This document shows positions 27,814 through 36,551 of a stretch of DNA of 64,000 bases, in pieces. A program made the position numbers and the translations under genes. Location: the NCBI GenBank assembly GCA_964501365.1, contig CAZCST010000020.1:310001-374000 (forward strand), written 5' to 3'. Position 1 is the first letter of the stretch, and each line of letters opens with the position of its first letter. The stretch is from CAZAMB01 sp964501365. GTDB lineage: Bacteria > Planctomycetota > Phycisphaerae > UBA1845. A model generated the notes under the pieces. That model was given only the letters and a program-made list of their open reading frames with translations, searched no databases and was not told where the DNA came from.

Positions 27814-28737
27814 CTATGGCCTGGGGTGATATTCACGATGGATTTTTTTGAGCTGGGTCTCGTCGACATGTGTGTAAATCTGGGTGGTTGTGACATCGGC
27901 GTGGCCGAGTAGCTCCTGGACGATGCGGAGGTCGGCTCCACCGGCCAGCAGGTGGGTGGCGAAACAATGCCGTAACGTGTGCGGAGACAAATGCTTATCG
28001 ATACTGGCGAGAGTGGCGTACTTCCGCACCAGCCGCCAGATGTTCGTCCGGTCCATGATTTTCCCGGTTCGGGACAAAAATAGTGCCTCACTTTGCGAGG
28101 CGTTTGGGAACCTTGGACGCAATTTTTCGACATATTCTTCGACGGCTTCGATGGCACAGCGGCCCACGGGAATGATCCGCTCTTTTCGCCCTTTTCCAAA
28201 GCAACGAAGGTAACCAAGTTTGAGGTTAATCTGCGTCAAGCTCAGGCCGACCAGCTCACTGACCCGCATTCCGGTGGCGTAAAGCAACTCGAGGATCGCA
28301 CGGTCGCGGAGATAAAATTCAGTCTTGGGATCGGGGGCCTTGAGCAGGGCTTCGACTTGCGAATACCGCACCGTTTCCGGAATCGTCCGCCATTTCTTCG
28401 AGCTTTCGATCAGCGATGCGAGGTCCTGTCGCAGGAAGCGTTCGGAGTGGAGCCAGCGCAGAAAGACCTTGATCGCCGCAAGATGCCGTGCGATCGAGGA
28501 AACGACCAGGCCGCGACGCTGCAGCGCCATCAAATGCCGCTGAACCTCTTCCATCGAAATGTCCGCGACGTCAACGCCAAGTGCTTCGATGGATTCCCAG
28601 AACTCCGTCAAATCGTGCTTGTAGGCGGTGACGGTCGCCCCGGAAAGTCCGCACTCCAGAAAAATGTAGTCGAGAAAGCGCTTCACCAACGGCGCAGGAC
28701 CGCGGAGTCTGGGAGGGGCTTCACTTAGCATCAACAT
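27814..28737 (-). CDS. Tyrosine recombinase of the XerC/XerD family
   Basis: The protein is 307 residues from ATG 28737, the usual Xer length; GGAG lies nine bases upstream. The frame extends further upstream, but a candidate -10 element TACAAT (minus strand, 28832-28837) lies inside that extension. The N-terminal SAM-like core-binding domain reads FLDYIFLECGLSGATVTAYKHDL. The catalytic domain has Arg in ATGMRVSEL, Lys in GKGRKERIIPV, HxxR in HTLRHCFATH, His in LLGHADVTTTQIY and the nucleophile Tyr in that same QIYTHV segment. It probably resolves chromosome dimers at a dif site, but no dif was identified. No integron or phage context is seen. Confidence 0.9.
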   Translation of the reverse strand: MLMLSEAPPRLRGPAPLVKRFLDYIFLECGLSGATVTAYKHDLTEFWESIEALGVDVADISMEEVQRHLMALQRRGLVVSSIARHLAAIKVFLRWLHSERFLRQDLASLIESSKKWRTIPETVRYSQVEALLKAPDPKTEFYLRDRAILELLYATGMRVSELVGLSLTQINLKLGYLRCFGKGRKERIIPVGRCAIEAVEEYVEKLRPRFPNASQSEALFLSRTGKIMDRTNIWRLVRKYATLASIDKHLSPHTLRHCFATHLLAGGADLRIVQELLGHADVTTTQIYTHVDETQLKKIHREYHPRP

Positions 28738-28966
28738 GACAACAGGCTCCGCGACCGCAAGCGAGTGCCACCGCATGGCACTCACAAAATCGATTCTCTG
28801 TTCAGCGCCAGGCTTTCTGCGACGCGGCGCTATTGTATAGGCTTTATGCGTGCAAAAAAAGAGTGCGCAACTTCTGCGCATGATGCGCGATATATCGGAC
28901 GCACTGATTTTTAAGGCAAAAAGTGAAAAGCCGACGACTGCGAAAACTAAAGAGGAGATTTCGGGA

Positions 28967-30715
28967 CTATAACTCGGACTCTGGGCGACCTGGCGTTGTT
29001 CCCGGACCTAAAAGGTCCGTGACGTTGGGCTCTTCCATTTGAAAATTGGCGTTCACGACGTGCTCCTCGCAGAGGTGATAAAGCAAATGCACGACAGAGC
29101 CGTAATCGAGGCTGAGTCCCAAAACATCACCGCTGGCCGTGACTCCCGCGTCGCTCCCCAGGGTTCTGACGAGGGTCGCAATGTTGTACGGCAACGACAT
29201 CGGCGGCGAAGATCGATCGCGGGCCACGACGGTGCGCACGACGGTAAATCCTTCGTCGCCCGGACGCGCGTTGAGCGTAAGACTTCCGTCCGGCGAGCGG
29301 TACAGCGTCGGCGCGGACCCTGTCAGGTCGCGGCCAAACAAGGCGATGTGCCGCTCGGTATTTCGCTTCACATACACGAATCGCGTCGGGGAATCCGGAA
29401 TCAAATCCAGCACGAAGTTGTCGCCGCCCACCACGTAGCTTTGAATGGCTGAGTCGTGCCGCCGTATCAAGGCTTCATAAGCCGCCACCTGCACGCGCGG
29501 GTCTTCGTCGAGGAGGAGCCTGCGCAGCGGAACCGCTGTTCCTCCGATGGTTCCGGCTTCACCCAGAGCGCGGATTGCCTGAACACGAAATTGCGACTTG
29601 GGATTGGAGGCGTGATTGGCCAGAACATCGCCGGCAACATGGTCGCCCAGGCGCATTCCCGCCACCGCAGCGTAGAAATTCACTGTATCCCGCGGGTTCA
29701 AATACAACTCGTTCAAAGCGGGCAGCGCCTTGCGGCCCAATCCTTCAAAGCACGACGCAATCAAGCTGTAGGGAGCATCGGGCTGCTGAATCTCTTCGGC
29801 GAGCCTCCTCGCTCTTTCGCTTTCAAACGACGGATCACGGGAAAGATACAAACTTCGCAGCAGGGTCAGGAACCGCCCGGTATCCTGACGGTACGCCGGC
29901 GGGACTTCGATCTGCACGAAGGAAGGCGAAACCGCGTCGGCCACCTTGGTCGCGCCCGGAAACTGCGCGTTGATGCGATCCTGAATCTGCCTGGCCCGCT
30001 GATAGGACGATTGGGTCAACACCAGCCGGAGCCGCCGATTGCTGGTCACAACGCCACCGCTCAGGATCACTCCGTTTAGTTCGTTGACCTTCGTCGCAGA
30101 CTGCTCATCCGAGAATGGATTGATAAACACCGGACCGGCGGCGTGGGCAAGGTTGCGCCCGGCAATCGACACGTCCGGCGATACCACGCGGTACATTTCC
30201 AAATCCGCCGTGAAAAGTCGCCCGCCGCGCAGTGACTTGGTCTGCGTGCCCGGCAAGGCCATCACATTCACATCGAATCGAGTTCCCTCCGTGGCGGCCG
30301 GCGGAATGTCGCCGTAGATCACGACCACTGCCGTGTCGATGTCGTTGATCATCGCTTCGGGAGTAATGTCTGGAACGCCCACGCGGCTGCTCGCGCCGAA
30401 GCGATGCTGCTTGTACATACTCTGCACGAGGCGGTCGTAGATCGCTTTGGGGCAATCGGTGGATCCGTTTTTCCCCAGCCCCACGACCAAGCCGTAGCCG
30501 CGGACCCGCATCGCAGCCAGCCCCTCGTAGGTCGTCACCGAACCGATCGTGTCGCGGAACGCCGCCGACGCGGCCAGCTTGGTCCCCTGTGCCTCCACGC
30601 CGAGGTCATAGTGCTCCTTGCCTTTTTCCGTGATGCTGCACGCCGAGAGAAATGGGAGGAGAATTCCTGCGGGCGCCAGGCAAAAGCGACTGAAGACGGA
30701 GCGAAAATGACGCAT
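28967..30715 (-). CDS. FlgI (flagellar P-ring)-like lipoprotein with HEAT-like repeats
   Basis: The product has 582 residues from ATG 30715. An N-terminal signal ends in a lipobox (LSAC, Cys26). Residues about 45-290 resemble flagellar P-ring protein FlgI: TTYEGLAAMRVRGYGLVVGLGKNG, then DIDTAVVVIYGDIPPAATEGTRFDVNVMALPGT, GGRLFTADL, and NELNGVILSGGVVTSNRRLRLVL. Residues 330-430 carry HEAT-type helices (FRVQAIRALGEAGTIGGTAVPLRRLL, RVQVAAYEALIRR). The last 130 residues are unrecognised. Unlike true FlgI it is a lipoprotein and longer, and there are no flagellar genes in the window. A ring- or channel-like envelope role is possible but unproven. Confidence 0.75.
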   Translation of the reverse strand: MRHFRSVFSRFCLAPAGILLPFLSACSITEKGKEHYDLGVEAQGTKLAASAAFRDTIGSVTTYEGLAAMRVRGYGLVVGLGKNGSTDCPKAIYDRLVQSMYKQHRFGASSRVGVPDITPEAMINDIDTAVVVIYGDIPPAATEGTRFDVNVMALPGTQTKSLRGGRLFTADLEMYRVVSPDVSIAGRNLAHAAGPVFINPFSDEQSATKVNELNGVILSGGVVTSNRRLRLVLTQSSYQRARQIQDRINAQFPGATKVADAVSPSFVQIEVPPAYRQDTGRFLTLLRSLYLSRDPSFESERARRLAEEIQQPDAPYSLIASCFEGLGRKALPALNELYLNPRDTVNFYAAVAGMRLGDHVAGDVLANHASNPKSQFRVQAIRALGEAGTIGGTAVPLRRLLLDEDPRVQVAAYEALIRRHDSAIQSYVVGGDNFVLDLIPDSPTRFVYVKRNTERHIALFGRDLTGSAPTLYRSPDGSLTLNARPGDEGFTVVRTVVARDRSSPPMSLPYNIATLVRTLGSDAGVTASGDVLGLSLDYGSVVHLLYHLCEEHVVNANFQMEEPNVTDLLGPGTTPGRPESEL

Positions 30716-30955
30716 GAATCTATCCGGGTGGATTCTGAGGGTGTCGCATAGCGACAACTGGCGGGAGCGCCGCTACCACGGCCTACCGTTTGCAGAACGA
30801 TAGCTTCCGGGAAGGCGTTTCGTCAAGCGATCCTTTGGATTGCAGGTGGCACGCTTTGTTCGGATTTTGGGGGTCGTTCTGAACAAAGCTTAGGACCCAT
30901 GGAATTTCGGGCAGTTTCCTCGCGGTGCACGGGACGACAGCCTCCGGTGCATGAT

Positions 30956-32335
30956 TCACGGTAGTTGCAGCGTAAATTCAACGGGTTTGCCGTCGCGTTT
31001 CACGCGGAGCTTCAGTGGCGATTTCTTGAATTCGGCCATGCGGTCTTCCTGGCTCAATTTTTCCAATGGAAGGCCGTTAATGGCGAGGATGATGTCTCCC
31101 TTTTTCATTCCGCCCTTCTCAGCCGGCGACCCCGGCTCGACGCCCATGATCGACAGACTTTCGTTGTCGCCATCGGCCTCGACCATCAATCGAAATCCAT
31201 ATTTTCCACGGCCTCCGCCGCCCTGGGCCGTTTCGCTGGAATCGGCGCTGGGATCGACTGTCGCCCGCACTGCCTTGACCAGGGCGCTGCACAAGTCGTC
31301 GGAGTCGCCGGCATTCGACTCCACAACGACGCCCAATCCTTTGCTGGGCCACAGGGCAAAGGCGGCCGTGTAATGGCCGTCGCCGCCGAAGAAAATCTCG
31401 CCCTCGCCGCGCGTACCCGGACGAAGCTCCGGCAGCTTCTCAATCGCCGCAGCACTCAGGAATTCACCCGGCTTGCCGGCTTCCACCTGTACCAGCGCAG
31501 CCGCCAGCTTTGCGAAATCCTCAATGGACATGCTCATCAGACCGGCCGGTGCGATACCCGGCAGACCCTTGCGCGGCGGCGCAGGTTCAAAGCCATCCTT
31601 GCCTCGCAAATTCCCGCCCCAACCCGGAATGTTCGACCCGTCGCCCGGAACTCCGATGATAGCGGTCTTCATATCCAGCGGACGAAACACTTCGTCGCGC
31701 ATGAGCTGTTCATACGGTTTGTCGGCGAGGCGCTCGGCGATGTGACCGAGGAGTCCGTAACCGCCATTGGAATAGACGAATTTGGTTTTGGGCGGAGCGG
31801 AGGGCGGCTCCGAAAGCAGTTTTGCGATGAAGGCCGCCCGCTGCTCGCGAGGGCCTCCGGATTGATTGAACAATATCGGCGTCTTGTCCGGGCTGATCAT
31901 CGTATAGGGCTGCAATCCGCCTTTATGTCCGATGACATCGCCGATGGTGACCGCCTTGTATTCTTCTCGCATGGGGATGTCCTTGAGCAACTCACCCAGC
32001 GTCGAGTCCCAGCGCAATTTGCCTTTGTCCACCAGCCGCCCGATGAGGAGCCGGGTGGCCGCCTTGCCGCATGAGCCGATCATCGATCGATCCCCGACCA
32101 ACGCGGGCTCCTTCTTTTGCGTATCGCGCACCCCTGATACGCCTACGGCAACCAACTTGCCATCGCGCACGACCGCCGCGGAGACTCCCGGGGCGCTGAA
32201 TTTCTGACGAATCGGTTCGATGACCGAAGTGAGATTCGTCGGCGTGGTCTCTTCGGCCCGCAGTTGCGGGATCGCAACGCAAAAACAGGAAAAAAGCCCG
32301 ATGGCGGCGGCATAGGCGGGAAGCAAACGATTCAT
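30956..32335 (-). CDS. Exported beta-lactamase-fold serine hydrolase with PDZ domain
   Basis: This 459-residue protein has a signal peptide ending near LRAEE. Residues 35-360 form a class C beta-lactamase/DD-peptidase fold: Ser88-x-x-Lys91 in SMIGSCGKAATRLL, Tyr-Ser-Asn in FVYSNGGYGLLG, and a late DGHYTAAF element in place of the KTG/HTG motif. Residues about 370-455 are a PDZ domain (GFRLMVEADGDNESLSIMG, VEPGSPAEKGGMKKGDIILAING). Family members include esterases and peptidases. Fusion to PDZ suggests a periplasmic peptide or peptidoglycan substrate, but this is inference. Confidence 0.88.
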   Translation of the reverse strand: MNRLLPAYAAAIGLFSCFCVAIPQLRAEETTPTNLTSVIEPIRQKFSAPGVSAAVVRDGKLVAVGVSGVRDTQKKEPALVGDRSMIGSCGKAATRLLIGRLVDKGKLRWDSTLGELLKDIPMREEYKAVTIGDVIGHKGGLQPYTMISPDKTPILFNQSGGPREQRAAFIAKLLSEPPSAPPKTKFVYSNGGYGLLGHIAERLADKPYEQLMRDEVFRPLDMKTAIIGVPGDGSNIPGWGGNLRGKDGFEPAPPRKGLPGIAPAGLMSMSIEDFAKLAAALVQVEAGKPGEFLSAAAIEKLPELRPGTRGEGEIFFGGDGHYTAAFALWPSKGLGVVVESNAGDSDDLCSALVKAVRATVDPSADSSETAQGGGGRGKYGFRLMVEADGDNESLSIMGVEPGSPAEKGGMKKGDIILAINGLPLEKLSQEDRMAEFKKSPLKLRVKRDGKPVEFTLQLP

Positions 32336-32396
32336 TTCAAACCTCTCAAAAGTTCCTTGTCAGACTGCACTTCGTACACGGCAAACAACGTAAGAC

Positions 32397-32464
32397 GTCA
32401 TTCTGGGCGAAGCGAAGCACCTCCTGGCTGGTCTTCGCAGATTTTTCGCTTCGCTCAAAATGAC
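32397..32464. repeat. 68-bp inverted-repeat element, GTCATTCTGAGCG type, copy 1
   Basis: The left arm GTCATTCTGGGCGAAGCGAA (32397-32416) and the right arm (32445-32464) are inverted copies with two mismatches. The same kind of element occurs at 37804-37876. Confidence 0.7.
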
Positions 32465-32518
32465 ACGGTTCCGCGAAAAACCCATTGTTAGATTGACGAC
32501 GCAAGCGGGCTGCGACCG

Positions 32519-33349
32519 TCAAAATCTGCTCAAAAACAAAAAGGATTTTCTTGCGACTTCAACCGCGTCGTGACTATGTCGCGACAGCTCGACGTGAATG
32601 GGACCGGAATAGGCGATTTCCCGGAGTGCGGCGAAAATGGGAGCAAATTGCATGTCACCGTCGCCAAACATCAGGTGATCATGCACGCCGCGACGCATGT
32701 CCTCGATGTGGACATTCCAGAGCTTTTCGCGCCACTCCAAAATGTGCGCCGCCAAATCGCCATCATCGAGGCAATGAACATGCCCCAGGTCCAGCGTCAG
32801 CCCGAATAGCGGGTCGCCGACGTCATCGTGAAGCCGCCGATACTTCGCCATCGTATCGATGAACATTCCCGGCTCAGGCTCGAAACTCATTCGGACATTG
32901 CAGGTTCGCGCGTGATCCATGACCTCCCGCAGTCCGCCAAGCAACCGATCGCGCAGTGTATTCTCCTCAGCCGCCTCATCGGCCGACCCCGACCAAAGCG
33001 AAACACTCTCCGCGCCGATTTCAGCGGCAAGGTCGATACAGGCTTTCAGGAAATTGATTCGCTGTTCGCGCCCAACACGGTCTGCACTGATCAGTGTTGG
33101 CTGGTGCTTGATGCGCGGATTCAGGAAGAATCTCGAGCCAGTCTCGACGGTGACACTCAATTGGTTTCGTTCAAAAATCGGGCGCAACGAATCCGCAGCG
33201 CGGCGGACACTGCCGGCGTCCATCGCCTCAAGCAAACTTCGCTCGATGGTCAATGCAACGCTTCGAAAACCCAACTCGCCGAGAATCGCGCATGCATCCT
33301 CGATGCGATGATGCGCAAACCCGTTCGTGTTATACCCAAGGAGAAACAT
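32519..33349 (-). CDS. TIM-barrel sugar phosphate isomerase/epimerase-like protein
   Basis: The 276-residue protein belongs to the AP-endonuclease-2/xylose-isomerase-like TIM-barrel superfamily: N-terminal GYNTNGFAHH, then AESVSLWSGSADEA, MSFEPEPGMFIDT with a metal-ligand Glu, LTLDLGHVHCL (Asp/His ligands), LWNVHIEDMRRGVHDHLMFGDGDMQF and a final IHVELSRH. The GDG and ELSRH elements match the metal site of this family. There is no signal peptide. The substrate is unknown; EboC-like members and inositol-pathway members share the fold. It lies alone, 44 bp downstream of the anti-sigma-like gene. Confidence 0.8.
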   Translation of the reverse strand: MFLLGYNTNGFAHHRIEDACAILGELGFRSVALTIERSLLEAMDAGSVRRAADSLRPIFERNQLSVTVETGSRFFLNPRIKHQPTLISADRVGREQRINFLKACIDLAAEIGAESVSLWSGSADEAAEENTLRDRLLGGLREVMDHARTCNVRMSFEPEPGMFIDTMAKYRRLHDDVGDPLFGLTLDLGHVHCLDDGDLAAHILEWREKLWNVHIEDMRRGVHDHLMFGDGDMQFAPIFAALREIAYSGPIHVELSRHSHDAVEVARKSFLFLSRF

Positions 33350-33393
33350 GCCCCATCAGGGTAATGCAGGATGGCGAAATGGAGTAGGAATGT

Positions 33394-34377
33394 TTAGCGA
33401 TGAATCTTGGGAATTCCCGGAACCAGAAATGAATCCGTCGGCTGGGAGGGTGTTTCCCGGCCCGTATAGTTGCGGACGCCTTCGATGGTCCAGACGTTAT
33501 CCTTGTGCTGTCCATACACCGGTGTCCGCATGTAGTCGGCCCGGCCATCCAGAAACAATACCGTCTGACCGCAGCCCCCGTGCGCAGGGGAATTCGCCAC
33601 ACCGGGATCAACATTGCCGTTGAATTTCGCACCGATGAACAATGGATTCGGATCGCCCAGATACGCAATCACAGCGGTCGGACGCAGGTTCGGCAGAGAG
33701 CCGGCGAGGTTATGCGAATCATATGAAATATTGCCGTCGCCAAAGTCTTCACAGCCTTCCAACGCCGCAACTTTCATCGGGGCGGCATTCTTGCTGCCCG
33801 GGCACAAAAATGCGGCCCCTTTCGATACAAATCCATTCTTGTGCAGCAGGAAAACATGCCGGCTGTTGGAGGAATAGCACGTCGGATCACTACCCGGCAG
33901 CCACGTCGAATCCGGCGCGAACCCCGCAAATGGAAGCGAGCCGGCAAAGCTCGCCTGGTACTGGCTCAGCCCCAGGCCAATGTCGTGGAGATTGCCCGCG
34001 CAAAGAATCCGTTGCGAACGGCTTCGCAGGGCCGACGCGCCGGGAACAAAAGCGCCGAACAGGAGCGCCAGGCAGGCGGCAACCGCCAGCATTTCACGAG
34101 CCCTGAAAGAGGGGAAGGCAAAAATCCGTCTCTCGGAAGGAATGGAATGACCGGCTTGAGCCACAGCACGCAGGATGTTATCGGTCAGATTCGGTGGGCC
34201 GGAATGTACCGACCAGGAGTCCAGAGGCTGAAGGATGCTACCGAGGTTCTTACTTTGCAAACGCAATTTCGTATCGCGTTGCAACTCCGACTCGATCCAT
34301 TTCGCGGCATCCTCATCGAGGAGATTGAGGTGCCATTCCAAGAGGTGATCTGCCGGATCGCGTCGGTTCTGGTTCAT
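33394..34377 (-). CDS. Membrane anti-sigma-like protein fused to pseudopilin/DUF1559-like domain
   Basis: The 327-residue protein, read from ATG 34377 (an ATG four codons upstream is possible), follows an ECF sigma gene on the same strand after about 110 bp. Residues 1-75 look like an anti-sigma cytoplasmic region (DPADHLLEWHLNLLDEDAAKWIESELQ) without the zinc motif HxxxCxxC. A transmembrane helix follows at about 95-115 (MLAVAACLALLFGAFVPG). The outside part begins SRSQRILCAGNLHDIGLGLSQYQ, the signature of DUF1559-type pseudopilins of planctomycetes, and ends with HGGCGQTVLFLDGRADYM, also typical of them. I infer a sensor that couples an envelope signal to the sigma factor. Confidence 0.75.
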   Translation of the reverse strand: MNQNRRDPADHLLEWHLNLLDEDAAKWIESELQRDTKLRLQSKNLGSILQPLDSWSVHSGPPNLTDNILRAVAQAGHSIPSERRIFAFPSFRAREMLAVAACLALLFGAFVPGASALRSRSQRILCAGNLHDIGLGLSQYQASFAGSLPFAGFAPDSTWLPGSDPTCYSSNSRHVFLLHKNGFVSKGAAFLCPGSKNAAPMKVAALEGCEDFGDGNISYDSHNLAGSLPNLRPTAVIAYLGDPNPLFIGAKFNGNVDPGVANSPAHGGCGQTVLFLDGRADYMRTPVYGQHKDNVWTIEGVRNYTGRETPSQPTDSFLVPGIPKIHR

Positions 34378-34489
34378 CCCTGTTCCCATGACTTAGCCCT
34401 GTATGACCATGCATGCCAACCCATTTGTACTCGCCGCCACAATCTCGACTGGCCCCTGTCTCCCTTACTCGTTTCGACCCCAAAAGGTT

Positions 34490-35113
34490 CTACGAATCGC
34501 CGTCATTTTTTGCTTTTCCGGCCGTGGCGTCCCGATACCGCTCGCCAAAGGCCAGAATCGCGGCATGAAGCCGGCTTTTTACCGTCCCCAGCGGAATTCC
34601 GACGATTTCCGCAATATCTTTATAGGGGAAACGGTGGTAGTACCCCAAAATCAGCACTTCGCTCAGATTTTCGGGCATGGATTCGATAATCTGGCGAACC
34701 AACTGGCGGTTTTCATCGGCCTGTAATTCCTCCAGCGGGGTCGACTCCTCCTCCGTGGCGAGCAGATCCAGGAATTTCCCCCCGGATTCGCTCTCCTCCC
34801 CGCCGATGGTCGCGTTGAAAGGGACCTCCCGACGCCGGTTTCTGCGACGCAGGGAGTCCCGGGCCTTGTTGGCTGCGATGGTGAAGAGCCACGGCTTGAA
34901 TCGCCGGGCCGGATCAAACGATTTCGCCGAATGATGTACTTGAAGAAAGCTGTCCTGTACGACATCCTCGGCGGCGACCGAATCGCTGGTGAATCGCAGG
35001 ACGAATTGAAACAACTCGCGCGAGTGCCGCCGCACCAGAAGCTCAAAGCTCCCCGCGTTGCCCTGAAGGTACTCGCGCAGAAGGGTTTCGTCGGACGGCG
35101 TCTCCACGCCCAT
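34490..35113 (-). CDS. ECF-family RNA polymerase sigma factor (RpoE-like)
   Basis: This is a 207-residue group 4 sigma factor. Sigma-2 is at about 10-100 (ELLVRRHSRELFQFVLRFTSDSVAAEDVVQDSFLQVHH, then FKPWLFTIAANKARDSLRRR). Sigma-4 is at about 135-190 (LVRQIIESMPENLSEVLILGYYHRFPYKDIAEIVGIPLGTVKSRLHAA). The start is at 35113. It differs from the sigma factor at 15.9 kb, which is of the planctomycete TIGR02999-like type. The anti-sigma-like gene follows on the same strand. No promoter motif specific to it was identified. Confidence 0.93.
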   Translation of the reverse strand: MGVETPSDETLLREYLQGNAGSFELLVRRHSRELFQFVLRFTSDSVAAEDVVQDSFLQVHHSAKSFDPARRFKPWLFTIAANKARDSLRRRNRRREVPFNATIGGEESESGGKFLDLLATEEESTPLEELQADENRQLVRQIIESMPENLSEVLILGYYHRFPYKDIAEIVGIPLGTVKSRLHAAILAFGERYRDATAGKAKNDGDS

Positions 35114-35160
35114 ATTCTATCTCATAAAGGCAGAATTGTTAGGTTCACCAACGGGAAGAG

Positions 35161-36393
35161 TCACATTCCGCAGGCACGGCGCAGGTCCTTGACGCGGTCG
35201 GTTTTCTCCCAGGTGAATCCCTCGCCGACACGACCGAAGTGGCCGTGCCGTGCGGTCTCGAAGTAGACCGGACGCTGAAGATTCAGATATTTGATGATCT
35301 GCGCAGGCTTGAGTTGAAAGACCTCGCGGACCGCGCCGGACAGCTTGGCCGGATCGGCCGTGCCCGTGCCGAACGTATCCACTGCGACGCTGACCGGATC
35401 AGCCACGCCGATCGCATAGGCAAGCTGCACCTCACACTCCTTGGCCAGCCCCGCCGCAACGATATTCTTTGCAATGTGACGGGCCATGTAGGCCGCCGAG
35501 CGGTCCACCTTGCTGGGGTCCTTGCCGCTGAACGCCCCGCCGCCGTGCCGACCGCGACCGCCATACGTATCCACGATAATTTTGCGGCCGGTCAATCCGC
35601 TGTCGCCGTGGGGTCCGCCGGTAACAAAACGGCCCGTTGGGTTGATGTGAAAGATGATGCCGTCGGACCAGAACTGCGGACATTCCTTTTGCACGACCGG
35701 ACGGATGACTTCGTCGATGATGCGCTGCTGCGCGGCCTTGCTCATGAGTCGCGGATTCTTGAGATCGAGCGCGGCCTCGGTGTGCTGCGTCGAAAGCACC
35801 ACGGTATGCAGACCCGTCGGACGGCCATCCGTGTACCGAACCGTTACCTGCGACTTCGCATCCGGACGCAACCAGTCAATGGTGTATTCCTGCCGAAGCG
35901 TTGCAAGGTGTTCCACCAATCGATGCGCGAGCTGAATCGGCAGCGGCATCAACGACTCGGTCTCATCGCAGGCGAATCCGAACATCAGGCCCTGGTCGCC
36001 GGCGCCCTGCTCGGCGTGCAGCCCCTGCCCTTCCGTGACGCCCTGGCTGATATCCTCGGACTGCGAATGAAACGTTCGCAGCACGGCACAGCTTCGATAA
36101 TCGAAACCTCCGGCGGCGTCGTCGTAGCCGATCTTGCGAATGGTCTCGCGAACCGTTTCCTCGGCCCGACCCAGTGCCTCGCGTGCTTCGTAGTTGTGTA
36201 CGGTCACTTCCCCCGCAACCACGGCCAGTCCCGTCGTCACCAGCGTTTCGACAGCAGCCCGAGCCTTTGGATCGTGCGCGAGCAGGCTGTCCAGAAGCGC
36301 ATCGGAAATCTGGTCGGCGACCTTGTCGGGGTGTCCCATGGACACGGACTCGGAAGTAAACAGCGTGGACCCGGAACTTTGGCGGCTCGACAC
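35161..36393 (-). CDS. metK: S-adenosylmethionine synthetase
   Basis: A 410-residue MetK, slightly longer than the usual 385-400. It makes S-adenosylmethionine from methionine and ATP in the cytoplasm. Start is GTG 36393, fixed by AAAGGAG seven bases upstream. Motifs include FTSESVSMGHPDKVADQISDALLD near the N-terminus, GAGDQGLMFGFACDE (ATP loop), NPTGRFVTGGPHGDSGLTGRKI and GGGAFSGKDPSKVDRSAAY in the C-terminal domains. No SAM-sensing riboswitch was recognised in the roughly 160 bp upstream. It is divergent from the RNase HII-like gene. Confidence 0.97.
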   Translation of the reverse strand: MSSRQSSGSTLFTSESVSMGHPDKVADQISDALLDSLLAHDPKARAAVETLVTTGLAVVAGEVTVHNYEAREALGRAEETVRETIRKIGYDDAAGGFDYRSCAVLRTFHSQSEDISQGVTEGQGLHAEQGAGDQGLMFGFACDETESLMPLPIQLAHRLVEHLATLRQEYTIDWLRPDAKSQVTVRYTDGRPTGLHTVVLSTQHTEAALDLKNPRLMSKAAQQRIIDEVIRPVVQKECPQFWSDGIIFHINPTGRFVTGGPHGDSGLTGRKIIVDTYGGRGRHGGGAFSGKDPSKVDRSAAYMARHIAKNIVAAGLAKECEVQLAYAIGVADPVSVAVDTFGTGTADPAKLSGAVREVFQLKPAQIIKYLNLQRPVYFETARHGHFGRVGEGFTWEKTDRVKDLRRACGM

Positions 36394-36551
36394 AACCCAA
36401 CTCCTTTAGCGAATGAACAATACCGAACGAAAACACTGGAAACCGTAGAGCGGACGATCATAAGGCGTCCGTGGAAGTCAGGCAATCAAATTCCCGCTAT
36501 TTACGAACGCCCGATCGACCGGCAAAATCCTCTCCGCAGGGAGGGTAGCAG

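Noticed and set aside
27814..28737. Integron or phage integrase
   Set aside because: The protein has the normal chromosomal XerC/D length, and no attachment site, gene cassettes or phage genes adjoin it.
28967..30715. Part of a flagellar operon
   Set aside because: No other flagellar genes are in the window and the protein is a longer lipoprotein; only the FlgI-like domain supports it.
36394..36551. SAM riboswitch upstream of metK
   Set aside because: I looked for SAM-I/II-like conserved stems in the roughly 160 bp and saw none.
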